Assembly (NCBI GenBank): GCA_900095095.1
Contig: FMBT01000317.1
Coordinates: 248,001-312,000 of the forward strand
DNA length: 64,000 bases
Direction of reading: 5' to 3'
From: Fragilariopsis cylindrus CCMP1102
Taxonomy: Eukaryota > Bacillariophyta > Bacillariophyceae > Bacillariales > Bacillariaceae
The notes under the pieces are model-generated. The model saw only the letters and a program-made list of their open reading frames with translations. It was not told the DNA's origin and searched no databases. The position numbers and the translations under genes are program-made. Positions 1 to 8,594 of the stretch are shown here, one piece after another. The stretch's first letter is position 1, and every line of letters starts with the position of its first letter.

Positions 1-791
1 ATCAAGTTCCTTCGCCCAACTTCGAACCGATCGTGCCTCATAAAAATGTTTGTCCTTCTTTGCAATTTCACGTGATGCCTTATCATCTGTTAAAAGTATT
101 ACACGAAAATTTGTTCCACGTAAATGTTCTCCGTACAGAATAGCAATATTACGAATCCTGGCATCATTTTCATCATTGATACTGGTACTTTTTTTCTCAT
201 TACTATCATTACTATCACTGTCTTCTTCTATATGAGCTGTTTGAGAATGATGCATATCAGGAAAGAAAATACAGCATCGATTATGATGCATCTCACCAAC
301 CTCTCGTAATAATTCTACAGCACGATCATATGCCACCATCCTATTCGATCGACATTCGACTAATGACGTTTGCGGAAAGACTAGATTTGGCATCACCTGT
401 TGACTTTGTTCCAATACATCTAAATTATGCAATAGTACATTCGTATCACAAATAATAACAGCATTTGTTTTGTTGTCTTTTCCTGGTCGTAGTAAAGACA
501 ATAAATGTTTTGTATCATCAATCGTTCGAGGTTTAGCAACCGTGGCATCATCTGACCGACGATTACTCATCAATCCTTCATCGACATAATAACAACCTAA
601 ACCAAGATCATCACGCAGATATCGTTCTGTCACGATTTAATAATTTTTCCTTTCTTTCTTGTTTGTCGAAAAAAGGTCGGACGGAGATATAAGGATGGTG
701 CCGTGAGAATTGATGTTGTCGTCGTCGTATCACCATTCTCGTCGCCATCCTCATCGCCCATCCTCATCATTTCTTGATCTTCTTCTTGCAT
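1..791 (-). CDS. DIS3: Exosome catalytic subunit DIS3/RRP44, N-terminal part (runs off the left edge)
   Basis: The minus-strand frame up to the window edge reads as the N-terminal PIN endonuclease domain of DIS3/RRP44, the nuclease of the nuclear and cytoplasmic RNA exosome. Visible family motifs are ERYLRDDLG, IICDTNVLLHNLDVLEQ (first acidic active-site residue), the SLVECRSNR stretch, and NDARIRNIA followed by VILLTDDKASREIA. The CSD and RNB domains would lie outside the window. The N-terminus FFRQTRKKGKIIK is in another frame and meets the PIN part near base 635, where one base is missing from an A run; the breaks seen in many genes here suggest an assembly indel rather than a pseudogene. 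The start is taken at the ATG of MQEEDQEMM. An upstream in-frame extension exists, but it has no ATG. Confidence 0.88.
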
Positions 792-1230
792 TATTATTAT
801 TTTCTTTCCTTTCGTATATAAACCACCGTGCGGACACCCTATCACACCTACAAGTATATATGCTAATCTGATGACGACGACGATTTGGCAAGTTTGATTA
901 TTTGTTACAATACATTATATATATGATTATCTTGTTTTTTTAGAATAGAGATAATGGTGACGTTTGACTCACACGATTCGATTCATTCGATTTATGATTT
1001 TTGATTTTCATATACTACGTGTCATTACGCGTGGCGCGCGTTATTTGTGATGATCGCTGAATTCGACGACATGAGAAAAGCTACAATTTTATTCAATAAA
1101 ATAATTCATTTCACTCGACCATGATGACACAACAACACAAAACGATCCACAGGAAAACCACAATCTACGTGAACACAACTACTTGTACTTCTACTAGTAA
1201 TCATCTACTACTGTACTCAGAACTATCAAT
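792..1230. other. Divergent intergenic region, DIS3 / FUN14-like
   Basis: This AT-rich stretch lies between two divergently transcribed genes and presumably carries both promoters. It contains a TATA-like tttatata near 820 on the DIS3 side, and a CpG-rich block (cgcgtggcgcgcg) near 1028. I see no further gene. Confidence 0.5.
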
Positions 1231-1951
1231 ATGAATTTCTCAAAGTATCAACTGATAAGAATCGTTTCCTTATCTTTGCCACAATATGCTTCAATAGTAA
1301 TAATCTTGCTGTTGTTGATGCAACAGCTAGCAGCAGCAGCAGCAAGTACCAATAACGACGACGATCCCAGAAAAATTGTGGAAAAATGGATAGCACAGGC
1401 ACGTGAACAATATCAGACATTACCGGATCAAGGAAAATTCTGTACCGGTGCTGTGGTGGGATTTGGTGCATCAAAAATAGCTGTCAATTCAGCTGTAAAA
1501 TTTGTTAAGCTTGCTGGTGCAGCTTTTATTGCGTAAGTTAATTAAAGTTCTATGAAGGAATGTTGGGATTTATAGATAGTGTATTTGTGACTTGTACATC
1601 TTTTAAAAAAGACGAAAGCTCCTGCTTATATATAAATCGACGTTCGTGATTTCTTTTTTTTTTTCACTTTTCTTCTTTTTTTTCCTACAACTTTTTTTTT
1701 TTTTCAGTACTGAAGCCCTGGAAGCAGCTGGTATATTAGATATGGAGCAAGCCTTCGATTCGAATGGGATAGAAAAGGAAAGTATGAAACGACGAGCATT
1801 AACTAAAATTAGTGAACTTCGTACGACCGTTCGTCAGAAATTGGATGGAGAAAATATTAAAAAATGGATGGAACAGGATCGAATGGGTGTACTGGGTGCA
1901 GCGACTGGTGCATTTTTTGGATTTTATTATAGAGATATAAATAAATATTAA
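1231..1951 (+). CDS. Small FUN14-like membrane protein, two exons
   Basis: Exon 1 is 1231-1532 and exon 2 is 1708-1951. The intron starts GTAAGT and ends in a long T tract plus CAG; joining gives an unbroken 181-residue protein. It has an N-terminal hydrophobic leader (IVIILLLLMQQLAAAAAS), a Gly-rich hydrophobic segment GAVVGFGASKIAVNSAVKFVKLAG, a charged linker with a basic helix, and a final GVLGAATGAFFGFYY segment. The Gly-patterned pair of hydrophobic segments resembles FUN14 proteins, which sit in organelle outer membranes. The similarity is in pattern rather than in a diagnostic motif, so the family call is tentative. The gene itself is well supported because the splice keeps the frame. 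Confidence 0.6.
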
Positions 1952-2013
1952 GATTGTTAATCATCATCAACAAATTGAAATCATCGCCTCGACTCACGGC
2001 TTCCATGTCTCGA

Positions 2014-2409
2014 TCACTCGTTCGAAATGATTGGCATGTCTTCTTCCATTTTCTTGTTGTTGTTGTTTCTCTTTCTATTTTTCTCCTTCGTTTTCCTGTT
2101 CTTGTTATTGTTCTGCTTCGTCGATATTAATGAGGATGATCTTGAAACTTTTGTAACATTTGAAGAGGAGATTGAAGACTTCGTCTTTCCAGTACCAGAA
2201 GAATCTCTTCTCGGAGGGCGTCCATTGGATTTCTTTTTTGTAATTCTTGTGGTCTTTTTTGTAGGACCGGGTCCTGAACTTGATGATGAGAACTCAAATG
2301 GACTTTTCCAAACAGTGTTTACATTTCGAGTTCGTTTATTATCAGCAGAAAATAATTGGTCATGTGATTCCATCGGCATCACTCCTTTCTTCTGTCTGGA
2401 TGTTGCCAT
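2014..2409 (-). CDS. Small basic, low-complexity protein of unknown function
   Basis: An open frame from the ATG of MATSRQKKGVMPME encodes about 131 residues. It is rich in Lys, Arg, Ser and Asn and has no membrane segment. The first third (SHDQLFSADNKRTRNVNTVWKSPF) is of ordinary complexity; the remainder is disordered Ser and Lys/Asn tracts, as in nuclear proteins. I recognise no domain. The opposite strand also has an open frame (2027-2584), but it is a Phe/Leu-rich shadow of the Lys/Asn codons and runs into the MITE. Coding status is moderately supported. Confidence 0.45.
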   Translation of the reverse strand: MATSRQKKGVMPMESHDQLFSADNKRTRNVNTVWKSPFEFSSSSSGPGPTKKTTRITKKKSNGRPPRRDSSGTGKTKSSISSSNVTKVSRSSSLISTKQNNNKNRKTKEKNRKRNNNNKKMEEDMPIISNE

Positions 2410-2531
2410 GATTGATTGTCTTATTTTTTTGCTTTTTTGTTCTATATTTTTCCTTTCTGATCTACTACTGGAGTATAGTTTTATTGATTGTCGTTTTCTA
2501 TTGCTCACTGTCTATCCTATACTATACTGTA

Positions 2532-2569
2532 CTTCCTCCGTGCACCGGAAAGTGTCGCGCGGGCTATCG
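2532..2569 (+). repeat. Left terminal inverted repeat of the MITE
   Basis: This 38-bp arm starts CTTCCTCCG and ends GGGCTATCG. It is the exact reverse complement of 2845-2882. Similarity continues imperfectly inwards (CTTGAAATTT versus GTTGAAAATT). Confidence 0.92.
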
Positions 2570-2844
2570 CTTGAAATTTTTTAACGTGCATTTCACACAT
2601 GCTAATTTAGTCTATCAGGTTGCCAATTTCAGCAGGAAATATATAACCTTATGGATGTTGATATATGAAATCTGTGTAGGATAATAGGTTAGACGGAACC
2701 TTCAAAATTTGAAAGAAATTGTTTATTGATAGAGTTGCACACAGTTGAATGATGAATAGTTTTACTAGTATTTGCTAGTTAAATTTTGGGCATTATTTAG
2801 TGTTTTGAGTAATAGCTTGTTAATAACACGCTAAATTTTCAACC

Positions 2845-2882
2845 GATAGCCCGCGCGACACTTTCCGGTGCACGGAGGAAGT
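2845..2882 (-). repeat. Right terminal inverted repeat of the MITE
   Basis: This 38-bp arm starts CGATAGCCC and ends CGGAGGAAG, followed by the TA target duplication. Confidence 0.92.
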
Positions 2883-2982
2883 ATTATGAAGTAGTAATTA
2901 TCGATAGTCGATCACTGCGTTCGAAATGTGAAAGATAATATTTTCAAACGTGCACTAAATTAATTGTTTAGTATCGAGAATT

Positions 2983-3227
2983 ATCTGTCTTATAAGAAAG
3001 AATAAGACAGATATGTCTTCTATAGAAGACTCGTAATTGCCGGATGATCATAGTTATCATCCTCAGCACCGATCTTTCTTCCTTGTTGACTTCGGTTACT
3101 TACCATAAAGTGGTAATTGAAGAGACATTCACATTAGTCTTTTGTAAAATCGAACAGGTACTGTATCTAAAAAAATCATGACTGCTTAAGCAGTCGCGGT
3201 CTTCGTTTATTCGGAATTCCGAATAAA
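2983..3227. repeat. Cluster of six short inverted repeats (hairpin array)
   Basis: Successive inverted repeats lie at 2983-3012 (11-bp arms ATCTGTCTTAT / ATAAGACAGAT), 3015-3030 (perfect 16-bp palindrome GTCTTCTATAGAAGAC), 3042-3062 (GGATGAT / ATCATCC), 3100-3116 (TTACCA / TGGTAA), 3180-3195 (perfect 16-bp palindrome GACTGCTTAAGCAGTC) and 3206-3227 (perfect 22-bp palindrome centred on GGAATTCC). They sit between the MITE and the start of the secreted-protein gene. The function is unknown: a structured 5' leader, a non-coding RNA or an old element are all possible. Confidence 0.7.
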
Positions 3228-3385
3228 ATTTATTCATTCTTCCCCATCATTCACCTTCACCTCCTATTATTATTTGCACTATTGCTGTACATGTATCATC
3301 TTCAACAAAAAAAAATATCTGCTCAATTTGAAACTCTATTGATCAGTAAAAAAAGAAAAGACACACAACAAACAATATTATCATC

Positions 3386-3922
3386 ATGATGTTCCGTAGT
3401 AATAATAACTCTACTGCAATTCTTATTGCTGCTGTTTTATTCGTTTCTTCTGATTTCGCAGTACACAACATAAACGCACATACAGAAGCAACAGCTTGTG
3501 TTGGTATGACAGCAACGGAAAATGGTGCATGCACTGATGGGTCATTACCACAATTAGCAGTATGTACCGTCCCAGCACAATATACACCAAATGCTGGGCC
3601 CGATGATGCTGTATATCAAGCATGTTGTCCTAATAATAATTTAAATGGATTTTTAGATAATATGATATGTGTATTATGGGCTACTTATGATGGTAATGCT
3701 GTTTATGTTAAAGCTTTAGATACCGGTGCTACTACTAAAGATTCCGGTAGTGTTGTATTATGGGCTACTTATGATGGTGATGTTGTTTCCTGTCCAGTAA
3801 ATACAACCTCTACTTTGGATTCCGGTAGTGTTGTATTATCTAGAACCGCTGCTGCTGCTGCTGCTGCTACTGCTACTGCTATAGCTGCAACTACCTCATT
3901 ATTATTATGGTCTTTAAATTAA
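3386..3922 (+). CDS. Secreted or GPI-anchored Cys-containing protein with an internal duplication
   Basis: The intact 178-residue ORF begins with a signal peptide (hydrophobic AILIAAVLFVSSDFAV). A mature domain follows with cysteines in CVGMTATENGACTDG, AVCTVP, ACCPNNN, NMICVLW and VSCPV. The tail is an Ala/Thr-rich hydrophobic segment ending TSLLLWSLN, the pattern of a GPI-anchor signal. The unit VLWATYDGxxV occurs twice and DSGSVVL twice, with matching near-identical DNA. I recognise no family. The start is the first ATG of ATGATG. Confidence 0.75.
   Translation: MMFRSNNNSTAILIAAVLFVSSDFAVHNINAHTEATACVGMTATENGACTDGSLPQLAVCTVPAQYTPNAGPDDAVYQACCPNNNLNGFLDNMICVLWATYDGNAVYVKALDTGATTKDSGSVVLWATYDGDVVSCPVNTTSTLDSGSVVLSRTAAAAAAATATAIAATTSLLLWSLN
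3671..3838 (+). repeat. Interleaved direct repeats inside the secreted-protein gene
   Basis: A 24-bp unit (gtattatgggctacttatga plus tggt) is present at 3671-3694 and 3755-3778. A 21-bp unit (gattccggtagtgttgtatt plus a) is present at 3740-3760 and 3818-3838. The two units overlap in the middle copy, as expected after unequal tandem duplication. Confidence 0.85.
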
Positions 3923-4148
3923 TAAGATACGATGTTTCCAAATTCCCAAATTAGGCGACTACAGCTAAAAAGGATTATCTAAACGCATCATAGAAGTGAA
4001 TATTGTTACGACTGTATTGTATATGCAATATTAAACAAAAATCTGCGTCTTGCTCTTTCTTCCCCTTCAATTACCAATAAATCCATAAAATATACAAATG
4101 CTAATAGTTATTGTTTGCGTCCGTTCTGGTATTAGAAATCTTTTTCTT

Positions 4149-5575
4149 TTAAATAGAAGCGATACCTCCAGTGATACCAATATCAATTGAACTTGTTAAA
4201 TTCCACAATGATCCAACATTGATATCGATTTCAGAACTCATGTTATCGTAATCGTACTTTGACTTACCACTACCATTTGGTCTTGGTCTTGGAGCGCCTG
4301 CTCCTGCTACCTTATTCTCTTCCTGAGCATAATTCATTATTCTCATTCCAGGCGGAGGCAATGGTGGTAGTTTCATTTTAGCACAATCGGCTGCTTCCTT
4401 TAGCTTATCTTTTTTCTCATTCAAAATATCAAGAATTTCTGTTACTTCATGTATTCCCTTATTCATTCTTTGTGTTTCTACATCATCCATTGTACTAGTA
4501 AGATACGCATTGTACTTACTAGAACAATCTTCACAGCAGATTAATCCTCCCGGTCCAGCATCAATACAAGCTTCATCATACGATGCTATGTTATTAGTAT
4601 CTGGCCTCCAGATCATTCTTTCTGAAAAAATCTTTTTTGTTCGTTCATCTTGTATCTTATTTCGTTCATCTTCTCTCCTTTTTTTTTCTTCGTTTTTTAC
4701 TCGTGCCTACAATGAATGGGGAAAACATTACAAGATGAAATGAATGAGTATACTTGTCAGTGTTGTTATTATTGGTTGGAAAAAGCAAGAATGTAGCGGA
4801 AAAAATCCGAACACATATTATGATTCCAGTACTAGGCTACCCCCACGCATAATAATCTTTTGATATAATAATAATTTACCTTCATCTCCTTCATCTTCGT
4901 TACGTCGGTTGCATCCAATGCCTCCTGTAATATTTTAGAATGAAGTTCTGTTTCAGACTTCATGTTTGTCAACTTCGCTTTACGGAGTCTCTCTCTGAGG
5001 TGCTTGATTTCTTTTTTCTTTTTATACCATTCTTCTTCTGTCAATCCCAAATTTTCTAACTTTTCTAATAATTTTGTACGATTCCGAGCACGTACACCAG
5101 CAGCAATCTTTGCCTTATCGGCACTAGATCGTTGTTTACCATAATTCCAGGGTATATTTCCAGAATTTGATTCCGATATTCGACTTCTACTTAAATTCGT
5201 GTGGGCGTATCCACCATGTGTCGTCTTTCGTTTTGGCAATGCCTCCAATTTTTCATCAACTACATATTCCTTCTTCACTCTCTTCTTTTTTGATCTTGTT
5301 GACAAGGGAATAAGACCATCTTTGGTGCATACGTGTGCTGCGACTCTCGAATAAATTCTTTTCTTTTTACTACGGACAGCAGCGGGTTTCTTTGCATCTA
5401 CTTCTTCTTCGTCGTCGTCGTTGTCATTATCATCACCACCATCCTCTTCTAATGCTTCTTTTGATGATTCTGGTGCATCTGCGAGTTCGTTCTCATCGTC
5501 TTCGTCGTCGTCTAGTTCGTCAGTTGCATCATGACGTACTACAGCTTTACGTTCACGTTGACTTCGACGTGGCAT
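4149..5575 (-). CDS. NUMOD3-motif nuclear protein, two exons
   Basis: Exon 1 runs from the ATG at 5575 down to 4880 and exon 2 from 4706 to 4149. Joining at GTAAAT / TGTAG gives a continuous 417-residue protein. It starts with a basic MPRRSQRERKAVV segment and a long Asp/Glu tract, followed by Lys-rich nuclear-localisation-like clusters. Near residue 145 comes IPWNYGKQRSSADKAKIAAGVRARNR, which fits NUMOD3 (IPWNKGK...S...K.KIS.G), a short DNA-binding motif first described in homing endonucleases. A coiled coil spans the splice junction. The C-terminal part has LICCEDCSSKYNAY and Pro-rich segments. No nuclease core is visible, so a DNA- or chromatin-associated role is inferred only. Confidence 0.75.
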
Positions 5576-6017
5576 CTTGATCGATACAGTAGTATTGCTA
5601 TTCTCTGATTACTTTGAAGTATGTTATATGTATGTCGTACTGAACACATCACGATATTCAATATACTTCTAATACAGTACTCGTACGGTAAGTTATGTCT
5701 TCTCAAAAAATGAAGTACTGTATTGACGTCGAATTTTTTTTTGCGCGATTGAAAAAAGGAAAAAAATTCCGGGGGCTGTGGGAAAATTTTATTATTTTAT
5801 TTTCCCTTAAAATTCTTTGCTGACAGCATTCGTGCGCAGCACACACACGAGTCGCGGAAAACGTCATCGATCGAATCACCCTCCAATTTTATTAGAACAA
5901 GAAACAACAACAACAACAACAACACACTCTCGGACGTCGTCATTAATTACATCTACCGAACAAACGAAATCAAAATCAAAATCAATAGAACGGTTCTAGC
6001 AAACAATATCAAGAAAG
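5576..6017. other. Divergent intergenic region
   Basis: This region presumably holds promoters for the NUMOD3 gene and the plastid-type protein. It contains a (CAA)n run near 5908. No gene is visible. Confidence 0.5.
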
Positions 6018-6595
6018 ATGCCTTTCTCCTCCGCTAATTGTCTACTTATTATTACCTTCCTTTGTTTATCATCGGTATTGGTGTCATCATTTGGATCCTC
6101 GTTCGTATCATCGACGAAAAATCAGATGAATGTTGTAAGAAGTGAATCCAATTTGAAAATGCTCGATGTTGATGGTAAGCACAACATATTCTTGACTGGA
6201 TGAATGATTAGAATGTAATAGCTTCTTTGTGATAGTTTTCCGTCGTTTCTCAATTTTACTTTTCGTTCCTCAATCTTAAAAAAATGATAATAGCAAATAC
6301 TGCTGCTGGAGCAGCAATTGGTATTGGTGGATTTATTGCGGGGATTGGTGTGTTAAGATTCGCAGAGGCACAAGGAGAAAAAGGGTTAGAACGTGGAGCT
6401 GGAATATCTGAGAATATGTCAAAAAAATATGCTGGTATGTTTATGGAAGATGCCGAAATTAGTTCTATTGAAGATCTCGGATCACTTACAAGCCAACTTG
6501 AACAGGCCTTAAAAGCAACGGGATCATCAGAAGATTTTGAAATGTCAGAAGAAGAGAAGCAAAAGGTTAAGGATGAATTAGAGACTGGATGGTAA
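6018..6595 (+). CDS. Probable plastid-targeted small membrane protein, two exons
   Basis: Exon 1 is 6018-6174 and exon 2 is 6294-6595, with a GTAAGC donor and an ATAG acceptor; the join keeps frame and gives 152 residues. The N-terminus LLIITFLCLSSVLVSSFGSSF is a signal peptide with Phe just after the likely cleavage site. A Ser/Lys/Asn-rich stretch follows, which is the bipartite plastid-targeting pattern known in diatoms. One hydrophobic Gly/Ala-rich helix (AAGAAIGIGGFIAGIGVL) precedes an acidic, soluble C-terminus. The function is unknown; a thylakoid or envelope location is inferred. Confidence 0.65.
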
Positions 6596-7032
6596 ATAAT
6601 AAATACATATGATACATGGTAAAAAAAAAAAAATTGAATTGCGAATCAATCGAATTTGATTTGATTTGATTTGTTTGCACCAGTCATCAAAAACGAAACG
6701 ATGAGAAACATAGAACATGCATCGTATCATTTTCATAAAGAAACTGAATCAATCAATCACACGAGTACTACTTTAACTTTGATAATTCAATCAAAGAATA
6801 GATATTAGGAGTAGTAATGGACATGAAGCTTTGGTATAGGATATGACCTTCGAAAATAAGACACTATTAAATAGAAATAAATCCAGTTGTCGTTGGTTAT
6901 TAAGCATACCATTTATATACTTGAAGCAATACTATTATCACATTGTACTTTTGAATGCTGCATTGCATTACCATTCTATGAATAGCATCTAATGATGTCC
7001 ATTGATACAAATTCTTATAGGTCGTTGTGATT
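6596..7032. other. Intergenic region between converging genes
   Basis: This AT-rich stretch between two 3' ends contains a poly-A tract near 6620 and short ATTTG repeats. No coding signal is seen. Confidence 0.5.
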
Positions 7033-7971
7033 TTAGAGTTGAATCAACATAATCTTATGCTGTGAAGATTGATAATCTTTGTGGTAGTCAGTTTGTGGAA
7101 TAAACAAGTAGTGGGGAAATACGTTTTTGGTTGTTTCAATAAAGTAAGGTGTCCCTTCTCGTTCATTACAAATACCTGCCACAACCATCGTATGACCTGG
7201 TGAGCCATATTGAAGAATCATGTCGACAACTCCTCGAGAGTCTCTTTCAGATAGGCTACAGTCTGTAACTACGATTAAATCAAAAATAGGAGTGTCGTTC
7301 TTATTGGGAAAGACACTTTGTAATGATTCCTGGGTCTTATACCAGTCCAATTCACGACAGCTTACACAACCTGCAATCAAAGTTGTGTTTGTATCAGAGG
7401 AGGAATTCGTTGTGGATATGCCAACATAGTTCCGTACCATGTTTTTTTTTCAAATGATTCACTGCCAATAATCCACATTCGGTAGCCATAATAGCAATAT
7501 TTGTTCCTCCCATTTTGGCAAGACAAATACTGAGTAAGCCAGTTCCGCCTCCGAGTTCAAGTACTTGCATGGGTCGACGACTATAATTGGATTTAGACAA
7601 AGTATCTACTTTCGTTCGCAACGCCGTCATTAAAGTTTGTCCTGACGAAGATAATGAGGATGACGGCAATGATGATGAAGAAAATACATTCTGTTCAAAC
7701 CACTTTGTTGTCAGCACAGAACAATCCCAAACTCGAGTGAAATACTCTTCGAATCCTCTTCGATGATAACATCTTCCTTTTGTCCATTGCTATTCCTAAT
7801 AGATAGTTTATATTCTCCAAAGTCAAAATAAAACCCTTGCCCTTTCTCTCGTTCCCATCCAATATTGACGTTATTTTTTCCTTTTTCTATGGAAACTTGC
7901 CGTTTCAAAAGCATTTGTTCTATATTCGGTGATGGTGGAATCGTCCTCTTTATTGAACGAAAATGACGCAT
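7033..7971 (-). CDS. METTL21/FAM86-type protein lysine methyltransferase
   Basis: Three collinear frames together make a seven-beta-strand SAM methyltransferase of the METTL21 group. They contain the family signature RVWDCSVLTTKWFEQ, the SAM-binding motif I VLELGGGTGLLSICLAKMG, MATECGLLAVNHL, and IFDLIVVTDCSLSERD, where the post-motif-II segment lies. Such enzymes methylate lysines of elongation factors and chaperones; the substrate here cannot be told. Frame breaks fall near 7748 (one base short) and in the A9 run at about 7442-7450. The start is the ATG of MRHFRSIKRT; there is no ATG further upstream in frame. Confidence 0.78.
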
Positions 7972-8594
7972 TTTTGTGACTTTACGTTTCAAAATTCCAT
8001 GTGAAGATAGGGGAAGTTACAGTAAACAGGATCAGATTGCGGTTTTATACCGTACCAGTGATATGGATATCACATACGGGCTATGCTATAATCCTTCACA
8101 TTTTATGTGCCTTTTCCTCTAATTTCTCTTGAAATTGTGACGACCCTTCGCATTCTATCGTGTACTTCGAAGTATCGTCGTGACATGAAATTAAATGACA
8201 GATACGCCCTGGTAGGCAGTAGTTGTTAGCGATATTCTGGTTTACCTGTCGTATCAACAAATGGCGATGGCACGACTCAAATTACATTAAGAGGACATAT
8301 GAAATATAAATAAGGGGGTAAACAAAATTAGAATAACAACATACCGGTAGTAAAAATCTAAATTCTTTTCCTCAAGATATTCGAGACCTCTAAGAAAAGT
8401 ACGTACCAAGTATATGCGTGCTATTGTTACATTAGCTTCATTATTATCGGCGTTTTAAATTTATTCTTCTTCTGCATTACTTTTAAACTTAGCGTTGTGT
8501 CAATATCTTTTTATAAAATACGTCGAGACTTTTCACAATCTCCATTACTTGCCGAGTCTATCTCGTTTCCGACTGACTGACTGACTTACAAACA
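7972..8594. other. Divergent intergenic region
   Basis: About 620 bp separate two divergent starts. A near-perfect hairpin GTGATAT-GG-ATATCAC lies at 8058-8073. No coding signal is seen. Confidence 0.5.

Larger units (their letters stand above)
2532..2882. mobile_element. Stowaway-like (Tc1/mariner) MITE, 351 bp
   Basis: Bases 2532-2569 and 2845-2882 are perfect 38-bp inverted complements. The outer ends begin CTTCCTCCGTGCACC, close to the plant Stowaway terminal consensus CTCCCTCCGT. Each end is flanked by TA (2530-2531 and 2883-2884), the target duplication expected of the Tc1/mariner superfamily. The interior is AT-rich with no plausible transposase, so this is a non-autonomous element. 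Identical termini suggest either recent insertion or ongoing constraint. Confidence 0.88.

Noticed and set aside
2027-2584. Plus-strand ORF of 185 residues, Phe/Leu-rich
   Set aside because: It is the antisense of a Lys/Asn/Ser-rich minus-strand frame, and its end lies in the MITE terminus. The composition is that of a shadow.
4149-5575. Homing endonuclease
   Set aside because: Only the NUMOD3-like motif is present; no GIY-YIG, HNH or LAGLIDADG core is visible, and the gene has its own intron and nuclear-type composition.
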